Origin: Homarus americanus
Lineage: Eukaryota > Arthropoda > Malacostraca > Decapoda > Nephropidae
Length of the DNA stretch: 64,000 nt
Direction of reading: 5' to 3'
Assembly (NCBI RefSeq): GCF_018991925.1
Contig: NW_024732415.1
Span: 3,674,613 to 3,738,612, forward strand
Positions 44,421 through 56,700 of this stretch are shown piece by piece. Made by a program: the position numbers and the translations under genes. Position 1 is the first letter of the stretch. Each line of letters starts with the position of its first letter. The notes beneath the pieces were generated by a model. It searched no databases, was not told the DNA's origin, and worked only from the letters and a program-made list of their open reading frames with translations.

Positions 44421-47018
44421 TTATACTATAATCCTACATTACAATTCTGTACATAGCACAGTATTTATTATAAATGAATTTCATTTTAAAATACTGTACA
44501 AGAAGACTTCTAAAAGGAAGACATCTCAATTCATAGCAACTGCCATATAAGCCTTTTCAGAGATGCAGGATTACATGGCCAATAAGTGTAAACATTACTT
44601 TTTGGTGTGGAAGTACAAAATCACATATCAACAAGGGTTTACTGAAGTCAGCGAAGGGTAAGTGGCAGGTAGGTAAAAATATTGTATATAACAACATAAT
44701 GAGAAGATGGGTTAAAGAAACAGCAGTATGAACAAAAGCCTGGAGAGCAAAGTGTTATGTTGATTTTAGTGATGGATATGTTGCTGATAGGTGATACTGT
44801 ACTAGGTTGTGTCAAGTGAGAGGGGTAAACCAAACATATAACATAATGTCTTGTTATGGATGAAGAAAATAAAAAAGAACACAGTTGTTATAGCAGTAAG
44901 AGTGAATAACAGCTAATGAATGTGTGTTTTGCTCTTGATTCCAGCCATCCTGCATTATAACAGGAAAGGACCTAAAGGAAAGATGGTTTAACATAGTACA
45001 CCACTGGTAATGAAAGGTGTTATTTAGGGATAGCTGGTTAATCCCCATGCCTAATGAAAAAATGTAGTGCTGCTAGCGATACCCGACCCTAGTGGGCACT
45101 TGTCCTAATAAATCCCAATCTCTGTGAGATCAAGCCTTAATGGGGCCCCAATCCAAATGGTTTAGTTTGGACCTATTCAAGACCGGGATCTGTTTCATCT
45201 ACAATCTGGTGAAAGATTACTGGGTTAGAGTAATCTCTGCATTACAGACATTATACAAAAGATTTTAAATTATTTTGGTTCAGACAACTTACTTGCTGAA
45301 ACCTGAGAATTTTCAGTCTTCTGGTGTGATTATTTCTATGGCAGGTAAACACTACCCTACACTAACATATATAAAATTAATCTTATATAACAACAGAATA
45401 TGAAATTGTAAGAAAGAATACTGTTACTGAAGAATAAGGGCACTGAAAGGATACAATATTGCACAGTGAGTGGTTTACCAAATAACCTGTGTAGTACCAA
45501 GGTGGTTAGTCAGTTAACATGGAATTTTATATCCTATGGAGAAAGTACCCAAGTGGTATGGCTATAACTATGTAAGTGAAACACAGAACAAGTATAAAAA
45601 CTCATCAGGTGATATGGCTACCCAAATTCATGGACATGGAATTGTATGAATGTGTGTGTGCGTAAGGTATATGGCAATAGGAAGAAGTGATTTTGGGCAC
45701 GTATGATGTATGGCCATGGAGGAATATACAGGAATGTACCAACATTCTTGTGTTTGGAGGAAATGTTGAAAAACCTAACCTGATGAACTGTGGGAAACTT
45801 CCTACATGGTAGTATTGACTTTTAAACTCTATTAAAGGAAAGAGCTATATAAGCAAATAAATAAATAAAATTATCAGAAAATAATACTGTGATAATAATA
45901 GTAACAATAAAATTTAAAAAATACTTCTACCTGGCATCTATCTATATATCTTCCATGAGAATTTTCTTGTTGAACAAAAATATGCAAAACTTTCTTATTC
46001 AACAAATGTAAAGTACAATTCAAAGACTACGGAAATAAATTAAAAAGCTAGAACATCTGTTATCATCAGGAGTAATTCATTAATAATATTCATCTAAATA
46101 GTGATTATTGTGCAAAAATTATATAGAAACTGCCAAATTGAATTCCTGATGAGAGGTTAATACATGAACTACACCCATCTAGTGTGTGTCATTATTTACA
46201 TTTCAATAAAAGATATTAAATCTTGTAAATAGTGTAAAATATCTTTTAATCATATCTATGCTGTACTGTACAGGCTTACAACCATATTAACAAATACAGT
46301 ACCTGTATATGAAATCCAAGAAAGCATAAACTCCTATGTAGACTGATCCTCACATTCTTTTCACTGGCTGGAGTTTGAGAGTATTTACATTTTGTGATAT
46401 ATTTTAATAAATTATACTAATAAATTGAACCTAAAAACATTGGTATAAAAAATTCATCTACATAAAGCATACATCTTTTAATCTACTGTGTTATCTTCAG
46501 TACTATGGATCAGTGTCCATTACACTATTGTGGTGAACACAACGGCATGGCTAACGGCAATTACAAATTGCAACAAAACCACGAGAATTCACAAACACTT
46601 AACCTATTCTCACAGCTATTATGGGTAGAAACATACTCAAGATAAAAAAAATAAAGGTCAACAAGTGTAACAATATGTAAACAAATACCAAACCAATCAT
46701 ACTTATTAGCTACAATCTGCTAGTGTTATATCTTGTGTTCAGGTAGCATTCAAGTAACCAAAAGGTTATGTAAAATAACTTACTTCACCAAATTTTCAAA
46801 ACCTTTCAGCATTAGAAAAAACAAATACATCTCATATACCTGTCACTACCTGTAGTTGGTTTTATCACCATTAAAAAATAAATATATACTGTATCTCACA
46901 CAACAGTAATCAATGACCTTTATATTACTAAGCTCTTAAGCCACATTACCCTCTACCCCATCTTTACTGCAAGCCAAAACTGCAGTACATGTATACCACA
47001 CCCAACGATGTATGAGCA
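44421..47018. other. Intergenic or 3' flank of TMEM165, nothing recognised
   Basis: AT-rich sequence with no recognised gene. The upper part may be 3' UTR of the TMEM165 gene transcribed from the other strand. Confidence 0.4.
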
Positions 47019-47572
47019 CAGTAAAGTCCTGCTTAGTGAGCAATGTGTAATAATGAAAAAGTGCTTGTAAAGTGAATTCTCATTAAATGGGAACCTTTTC
47101 CATAGGATCCCATGTTCAGAGCTGAAATATGTTCCAACCAAAAAAACTTTGTCCAAAACCCCAAAGAATTTCTACCCTAAATCCTAACCTAACACAATTT
47201 AAACATTTTGTTTGTACAATACAGTACTTACCAGGGCTAAAGATGACTGCTGCTTGTGTTGGCCTAACATTGCTGGTTGAACGCGATGATAAAGAAACAC
47301 CGCCAAGTTGTCTAGGCTCACTGGCTAGCCAGGGTGGGTCAGCCTGCCACCTACCTCACCTCAAAGTATAAAAATTTAGTCCGAGCAGTAGCCTGGCTGG
47401 CTGCTCAACCAATGACAAAACATGACTAGCTCCAATCTTCAATTGATTCACTAGAAATTTTGTTTGTTAAATCAAATACAAGTTAATTCATTGAATTTTT
47501 CATACCCTGTAGCACAAAGTTTGGTAAACTGAACTCTCATTCATCGATTACTCGTTCAGTGAGGCCTTACTG
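47019..47572. mobile_element. MITE-like element, ends CAGTAAAGTCCTGCTTAGTG
   Basis: The left end CAGTAAAGTCCTGCTTAGTG matches the complement of the right end (CAGTAAGGCCTCACTGAACG) imperfectly. The flanking TA is not preserved. It lies just downstream of the TMEM165 stop. Confidence 0.55.
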
Positions 47573-47714
47573 TGCCACTGTTTTGGTGTGAGGTAAAGAA
47601 GAGGTTAAAGATTACACTATCACACACCGCAGACATTACAATTTTATAATCTATTATAGTCTATGAGAACAAATATCATACAACCTATGTGGCATGATTT
47701 GTGAGCATAATTCT

Positions 47715-50700
47715 TCAGGGACCTATTATTAGTGCAGACGCAGCAAATATCAGGAAGGTTATGCCACCTATGATGGTCACTGAAACAAAAGGAAAGAAAT
47801 GTCATGAACCAACATTGGATACTTTTCTTCATCCAAGGACAAAGAAATAAGCATGATATAATCTAGACTATCAGAATATCATATACTGTACATTGAAAAG
47901 GAATATGTCTAGGACTGATTTCCTGATAAAAACTAAAATGATAATTTTTTTTCCCTTTCCAATTCACTGCTCTGACTTATTTTAAACAGCTGCTCCTCAA
48001 CTTACGACGGAGTTAGGGACCCAAATCCAGGTCGTAAGTCAAATTGGTCGTAAGTCAAAACTGCTTAAATAATACATAGAAAATCTAAATTGGGAGTCTC
48101 TTTTTCTTCTTGGCACCACAAAACTTACTTTTAAGCTTGCCAGCTATTTTGAAGGGAATTACAAACAAAAATTTTAGCAGTACACAGCGCAATCACCAAC
48201 GTCTGCACTCGAAAATATGTAATTTGAAAAATTTTTTGGTACGACTGAGGCAGTCGTATGTCCGGGTGGTCGTAAGTCGAGGAATAGCTGTATAGCAATG
48301 CTATCACGCTTTTGATTTCTCCACTGATAGGGTGGCCAATAAAGAAGTCTCCAGGCCTTCCTGTCATTTTCTTTACTTATGCTCCTTAATCCATCCCCTG
48401 CTCTCTCCTTAATGTATTGGGGGATTCCCAGTGTAAATACCAGATATGGAATTACTGTATCCTGAAATTCAGTGCCAGGGAGCTGCAATATTCTCTCAGA
48501 ATCCTTTGGCTAGATTCCTTCTCCATATCCGGTATACAAATACTTTCTAATAGACAGGCTGATCTATGCACCGGAGAAACAACCTGTTCAGTGAGAGGTG
48601 TGACCAAGGATGCATGAGGATTGATGCCTGAAAATCAGTCTGGACAACCCAAATGCAAAGGTGAGATGTGCAGTAGAAGCTTGGAGGTGAAGAAAGAATG
48701 GAGAAGTATAATCCTTTCTACATATGACAGTGAAATATGGGCTTGGAGTACAACAGAATGCTTGAAAATTCAAGCTACAGAAAAAAGTTACCCAAGAAAT
48801 AGTGGGGTGCCAGATATAGTATGAGCATTTATGATCACATTTTTAGGGAAAAAGTAGGAGGGTTGGCTTAGATATGAATAATACTTTCAAGAGGTTGAAA
48901 TCTTTTCATCTTGGCATGAATTTCATATCTTAAAAACATGAAAAATATTATTGACCTTATTTTCGGGTCTTCCAAGCACCCAGGCAGCCCAATTTTTCCT
49001 AATTTATCCTAAAGTTCATCGCCAACATTTTATGGCTATTTTCCACACTTGCGAGTGTTAGCTCTGATTAACTGATGGTGGCTTTTCATGCAGCAGTCTC
49101 TTGCAGTCTCTCTTGTCAGGTTCTTAACTCTAATATCATTTCTTACAATCTCACCCAATGTCATTCTTGGCCCACCCCTGTGGCCATAGTGTTATATATT
49201 AACCACTTGTGTATGGGATCCACTCTCTGTTAAATAAATTGTCTGCTGTTAGCCAAATAAAATATTAAAAGTGGCATCCCCAGAGTGAAGGGGTTAAGTG
49301 GGTTTAGGGGAAATGTCCCCAATTCTTTTCTGACGTTTGAGTAAAAATTTGCTAATTTTACTGGGCTATTAATAAAACCTAATGTAAATCACAGTACAGT
49401 AGTAGAGGATGTTAAAAATATAGTCGAACAAAACATTTTGAGAGTTTTTGAAAGAAATATGAGGCTATGCAGGCCATAACTTAATTGCGCCAAAAAAGAA
49501 AAACACTAGAAAACGTGGTTAAAGTTTGGGAAAATGTAACTCACTACTGTAAATCTCTAACTAATTGTGGTAGTGCAATCATTCTTGTATCAAATTGAAG
49601 CTTACATACTCAGGATTATGTTGCCACAATCAGGTAATAACAATTTTGTTGTGATTATTAGTAATCATGGAGATTATCATATCCTTAGCAATTTAGAGGC
49701 ATTAGATTCTGATGAAATTTTAGTACTGTACTGTATTTTGATATATGATACTTATGGACATCATAACTAATGATAATCAGTACAATACTGAAAATGTCCA
49801 AGATATTATTGTGATCACCATAATAATCACCTTAACTGCATTTTCTGGCAAAATTTTTTACATAAATGTTGGAAATAAAGATATGGTAATACAAACAAAG
49901 GGGGGAGGGGGGACCGGTGGTAGAGGCGGTACCGTTCTTGCCTCGCAAGCGAGATGTCACGGGTTCGATTCCCGGGCCGGTGGAAGTTGTTTGGACTTAC
50001 TTCCTAGTCCCCATTAGTCCCTGTTCACCTAGCAGTAAAGTAGGTACCTGTTGTAAGTCAAAAGTTGCAAAATCATTTTCAGGGAGTTGTTGGAGCTTCC
50101 AATAACTTGATGACATAAACCACTGACTCTTCAGGCTTCTATGCCCTTGACTTCAGGCTTCTACGCCCTTAACTCATGAAACATAGAGGCAAGCATGAAC
50201 TTAGCATGCTTCCCTGTTGGGCGCTGTAAACGCTTCTGCGCTTCACCTTACACAAGGATGTAGGGGAGTGCCCAATAAAAAAAAAGATTATTGCATGCAA
50301 AATAATGTACACACACAGAGGATCATGCGGTCATGCGATTCCCTACGTATCATTCACCTCCCGCTCCCATTGGAGTGTCTCAGCAGGCTGGGGAGAGGAG
50401 CGAGAGCACAGCCCACAATAGCACCGTGAACTTACAGCTGACAATCCCTTTACAGAATTGGGATTTTCGACACCTTCACACTCCCTCGGCCTTGGAATTG
50501 AGACCCAATAGATGTGTTATGACAGTGGGACATAACAAAAAAATTTTGGCCGGGGTGTTGCTTACAAAGTTATGGTCCGCATAGCTTCATATATCAAATG
50601 AAAAAATATGAATGTTAGAAATAATATATAAATAGGTAGACTTACAATGAATGAAGCTTTTTTATAATATTTTCAATTAAACAAATACAAAGTGAATGAA

Positions 50701-53700
50701 AAAAAAATATGAGTACATCATAAATGGTGTTAATCATCAATAAGCTTTGAGACTGACTTAAATGAAGATATTTGAGAATTTTTAACAAAACAAAAAGTAA
50801 TCAAATGTAAATACAAAAACACATTAAAAATTATGTTAAATATCATGCCCTGGGCCCTAGTGATATCCACAGCTCATTCTACCCTTTTAGAACACCTAAG
50901 CATGCATGAATTTCAACCCCAAGGAAATTACATGCATTTACCGGTAACCCTTTTGTGGCAATTCATGCACTCTATAATTTCATTCTGGACAATTTTATTA
51001 AGCTTAGGGAAACCTCCAGCAGCCATAAGATTAAAATGAGTCTCCTAACTTAACCCAAAGATTTGGTCTTAAAAATGTGACCAAGACATGAGTACAGTAC
51101 AGTCACAATCCATAGTCTCTTTACACCCCCCCCCCTTCCTGACTGGAGGGAAGGCAAAGCTGAGGTTGAAGAAAGGCCAGGCAAACAGACACACACTCAA
51201 TTCACTAGTTTGGTGATGAGGCACAATATGATATGTTAGCAGGGTTATAATTATTTTATGAATATTAATGCTGTAAGTAATATGACAGCACAAAGCAGAG
51301 TGTATGCCCGCTCACCTGGCCTTTCTTTAACTATGGGTTTGCCTTCCCTCCAACCAGGAGGGAAAGGGTGTAAAGAAACTTTGGATTGTGACTGTACATA
51401 AGGTGTTTTATTAATTAATAACTTATACTGTTCATAATTATGTCATAAAAGCTAAATGAAAGGAATAATTATTACACCAAATCTGATAGAACTATATAAG
51501 GTATGTTATAAAATAATAATATGCCGCTAAGTGTGGTGACAAGCCCATTAATGAGAGGGCACTTTAGTCTAAAAATAGTTCATCAACATATTAGCCAAAA
51601 TACTGAAATGCTGCACCAGGCCCACAGATGACTTAATCATGAGATGCATGGAAAATTTAGGATTTTCGAGCAAAAAGTTGAGGGTCAACTTATCAATGAG
51701 ATTAACTTGTACACGTATAAAAACGGTGTCTGTAAAGTATTGTTCAGAATGTCCAAGAGCAGATGTGAACTGAAGAGTGATGGAGTGGATCATGTGAGAT
51801 GGATGCTACAGGATATGATGGTCAAAATGATGTGTGGGAAAGGTGGAACAAAACATTACAAAGAGAACATGGAAAGGGATAAGAGGCACGGAGGAGGACA
51901 AGGAGGGGGAGGAAAGAAAAGGTAGGAGTAATAAGGCACACTTGAGGATTCTGTCGTAATATTCCCTCAGAGAGTAGTTCTATATGGGAGTAAGGCAACA
52001 CGAAAGATATTATTAAAAAAATATATTATTTCAAACCTTCTTATTCTCACCTGTTCTGATAGATATTCTAGCAGCAATTATACGACCACCAACTACGGCA
52101 AGTCCTGTGCATAAGAAATGACCCAGCAGTCCACCAACAATTACACCACTTACATCCTGGAAAAACAATATTAATTATCATTGTTATTACCATTTAAGTA
52201 TGATAATATCTTTTACACAAAATATTTCATGCCAGTATAAATAATTTATCTACCCTGGTTGAACTGTGGTGAAGAGATGAATCTTGTTTTTGTGGTGGCT
52301 CACACCATATGTGCATTTTTCACAAAAAAATGCAAGTTCTTAAAACTTACAGGTATATTTTCATATTTAAAAACAAATAAACAAACCCTGAAATCAAAGA
52401 AGCCTCAAAATCAGAATGTAACCAAATCAAACAATCTCCATTAAAAATAGCTAGTCAAACCAAGGGAATTAAGACAAGCAATGGGCAAACTAAGGGCAAA
52501 GACACAAGACTACATCTCTACCTACTCTTTGACTCAAGGAAGGAGAATAAAGCAGAAGAATAGTCATACAAACCTGAAGTGGAAGAGAAGTAAAAACCTA
52601 CCATGACAAAATGAATTAATTATCAATGATGAAATCCTTCATTTGTTCAATCCATTCCTGCTTAACCGTCCTTTGGATTGTGTGTAATATGGTCAAGGTG
52701 GAGATAATTATCAATACAGTACTGCACACCTGCTCACTAATGGACAAATTCCCAGATATAAAAGTCGTGAAAATTTTTTTTTAATCAATCGCCCCATCAC
52801 TGTCTTACCCTACTTCTTGACAAGGCCTCTACCCTGATATCAGTTGTCACAATAACATGTGCTGACCCAATTAATAAGAGACCTTTGCTTCAAGATGAAA
52901 CTTCTCCCCAAAAACTTCCCAAAAGAAAGGGGCCCAGTGGAACTTTACTTCTTAGTACAATACCTTGTAAACAGATTATCCATATCAAGATTTTCTGCCC
53001 AAAATATCATTCCACATCATTGCTATGACTTGAGACATTTCAGCAGACCTGACCCTAAGAGGCGGTAGATTTAGGTAAGTAGAATATGGAATGTCTTGCA
53101 ACTGGGGCTATTCCAATCTTCTATCAATGATTCCAATTTTATTATATGTAGTACTGAAGCATTCACATATAATTTTACTTCCTTCAATTCTTAATATAGG
53201 GGAGTAATAGCCAAGTGGATCATTTCCCAATGTCTCCTTGGTCAGAAAGTAAATCATTAGCTTATCTTCAAGCTGATGCTTGCACATGAGGAGTAGGTGG
53301 ATTTTCAGGTAAACCAGTGTTAGGTTGACGAGGGATATCACAGATTATAATACTTATTATCTAATCTTCACCTAGGCTATCATGGCAAGCTTAATCTATT
53401 ATAATTAGAGCAAGTCCTGTCATAAGGAAAAACAAACCTTTTGAACTAGGACACAGTCTGGAGGGAAAAAAAAATTTTCAGGGCAATTAATTGTAAAAAA
53501 AAAAAAAAACAGTAATTGTATAGGGCATGGCTAGGCAGAGAGATATTATAAGATGAAATTGCACAATTATGGAGTCTTGAATAAGGAAAAATGTTATAGG
53601 GAGGAAACTATGCATCAGCCATCCGACAAGACAGTTTGTGGATACAGTACAAAGAGACAAACATAACAGTACAAATTCTCATAATTACTAACATGTTGAC

Positions 53701-56700
53701 ATAAAATTGTTCATAAACATAAACTTAACCCCATAAGATCCTCCAAAGGAAAATTTGATAACATTAACACCCACAAATTTTAAATACAGTTCCACCAACA
53801 TTGTTAATATATACAATACTATGGTACAGTTATAGTGTAATTATTTTCTTACTTCTCTTGCTGCCATGACAACAGTAGCAATCTGGGAACGATCACCCCA
53901 TTCAGCTAAGAATGTCATAGTAAAGGCCTGAAGGAAGATGCGAGACTGCAATACAAACACACGTTTGCGTCCTCCTCGTCGCGACCCAGCTCCACTTTCT
54001 TCTAACGAGCGTCCTTCCCTTGGAAACTATAAAAAATATTGACATATGCCTGAACAAGGACTAGCTAAAGCAAAACAAATTAATTATCTAAGAAATACAT
54101 AAAGATAAAATATTACAGTACTATATTGTCTCCTGTGAGTTTTTTCCATTATGGACACACTTAAAACCAGAAAACATAGTCATCAATACTTCCGTAACAC
54201 AGTACAGGGTATTAAAATTCCTATCAACTTTTTAGTAAAGCATCTCTTTATCACCAGGACTAATTTGCATGTACACTTTCAAGATGCTTCTTGAAATAGT
54301 TTTGAGTTATGCTCTAATAAAAAACTAAAAAAAACTCAAGTCAACTTATGGAAAGACTGACTGACAATAAATTTCTATAATACCCACCAACTTCCAAAAG
54401 TTGGGAGTCATATGAAACTTGATTAGTCAGTGTTATAATCTTAAAACCTAACAGTACACTCACCATTACTTCACCATCCTTTGGAGATTCTTGTTTGAGC
54501 TAGGGGACAGAGCAGCATTATAGTACACCAATGTGATTTCTTAACTATACTGTATGTATATATATGAGTCACTTAAAACACCTACAGTTTTTAAGGCTAA
54601 ATTCTATCTTTGTACATTTTATTAATATCATTTTCACCAATAATATTTTCAATTATACATGAAAATACTTCTCTACGGCAACAATAAAAAAGCAACTTAA
54701 TGCTCGAGCCTGTGCACCAAGGTTGCTGATTATAGTACAGTAGTATGGAAGCCATGTCCTATGACTATCACAAAAGATATATAACACAATATCTGTAGAA
54801 GAAAGTGTGAGAATATTCATGTTTGTAACATTCCAACAGAGTTTGTTTCAAGGATATATTGCTCTCCTTTAAGTGTATCACATGCCATTATTAGCAAATG
54901 TCATAATTATACAGTTAAGGAAAAAACTTCTCATAGTCAAAGCATTGTGCAATTTCACAATAACATAACTGTTACTCGGTGACTCCTCATCTTGTCACTG
55001 ATAAATCATTAAAAAAATTCCACATCATAAATACTGTCCGGCACTGTATACTGTACAGTACTACGATTAAGGAAACATGTACACAAATAAGATTCCGCAG
55101 AGAATAAATGATCTTTGGAAAGTGAAAATGGTGGACCAATCCTAAGATCCCATTTTATAACAGGAGTTGTGATCAAGAAACTCACACAGTATCACCAGTA
55201 AAATAAGGGCATGGGTTCCTAACCTAGGAATGAGTTACCCCAAAAGTGATACAGTACGTACAGTAATTTGGTCTTGTCCACGGGATAATGAGTGACAGAG
55301 AAAATTATAGCAAAAGTGACTATTTTCATACATAGGTCACAATATACAGTGAAACCTCTAATAATCCATTAGAGGGAGGTTTCACATCTAATGGACCTTT
55401 GATATAATGGATTTTCCTCTCCATATACAGTAATCTGTTTCATTGTACTGTACTTTAAAATATAATAATTACAATACAAATGAAATAAAACATGAGTATA
55501 CTGTATCATTTAAGTATAAGTTGATTTTGGTGGTGTGGCAATAATGTATCAAAGGAAGTCATGCACACATTCATGCCAACAGGAGTACGCTGCATACTCC
55601 CTCTTATTCACAGGACTGATACAACAAGTACACTAAGTGCAATAATTAATAATAAGTTATATGGAGGAATGGGAGTGTGCTGTTTTTTATTACACGCAGT
55701 TCCCAGATTTACGGGGGTTCGGTTCGCCAAAAAAATATAAGTTACGAAGTCTCGTGATTTGATTTATGAACGAAAATCCCAAAATAAAATTTTCACCATT
55801 TTTGCAATTTATTTTTTTTAATTTCTGGTAGTACAACAGTAATGTGTGTGTATATCTCACCAATATGTCAAGGGTTTGAGTACTCGGTGGCCAGAACACA
55901 TGTGGGAAGGGTGTTATCCTTTGTGACCCATCTAAAAATCACACCTTTCCTGGACTATGGTTTCCTCCTGTACTAACACCGCCCAAATGGCTAGTAAGCT
56001 GATAAGTGGCAGAGGGGAGTATAAAAAAAATATACTATTACAATTCTTTTTTACTACCAGTGTGCTTACTTATTTCACAAACTTATTTTATTATTCTATA
56101 ACACTAACAACATTATTAACACTCACGCACCATCACTCAATATTTGCGTCCATTTTTAGTCTCGTTCAATTGGCACCGACGCCATTCTCGTGTCATTTAA
56201 AAGAAAAAATCACAAAAGACAGTACGCCGGTACACTCCTTGAACCATTCTCCCTTATGGTAATCCAACATTAATCAGATATATGGCAACCTCTCCTAGCA
56301 TGAGACTTGAGCACTTCAATAGCCTCCCAGCAGTCAAGCAAGCATGTGCTGCACACTTTCCCTTTAATTTTTCTCATGTTGTCCCTCTCTCTCTCTTACT
56401 TGTCCTTCACTGTGCACTAATATTGCCTTCAAAACTGTTTGTAAAATATTTATTAGTTTTCAGAAATGTTTTTTTAGATTATATTTCAATTTCAACTGAT
56501 TCAAGCTTGTAACCGTTGTCTGTATGTGAACTGCTGGGGGTGGATTTTTTTATTCTAAAATTGCTTACAGACAAACTGTACATGCTAGCAAAATTCTAAA
56601 ACCACCATAACACACCATACCTAGATACTTATACTAACCAATGAAAAAAAAGTAATGGTTTAAACTAAAAAGAAAGTGAACATTTTTGGAAAATTTCCCA

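Noticed and set aside
49911..49982. Functional tRNA-Ala gene
   Set aside because: The tRNA-like part runs directly into a SINE body and A-rich tail and its acceptor end is not cleanly delimited, so a tRNA-derived SINE is the better reading.
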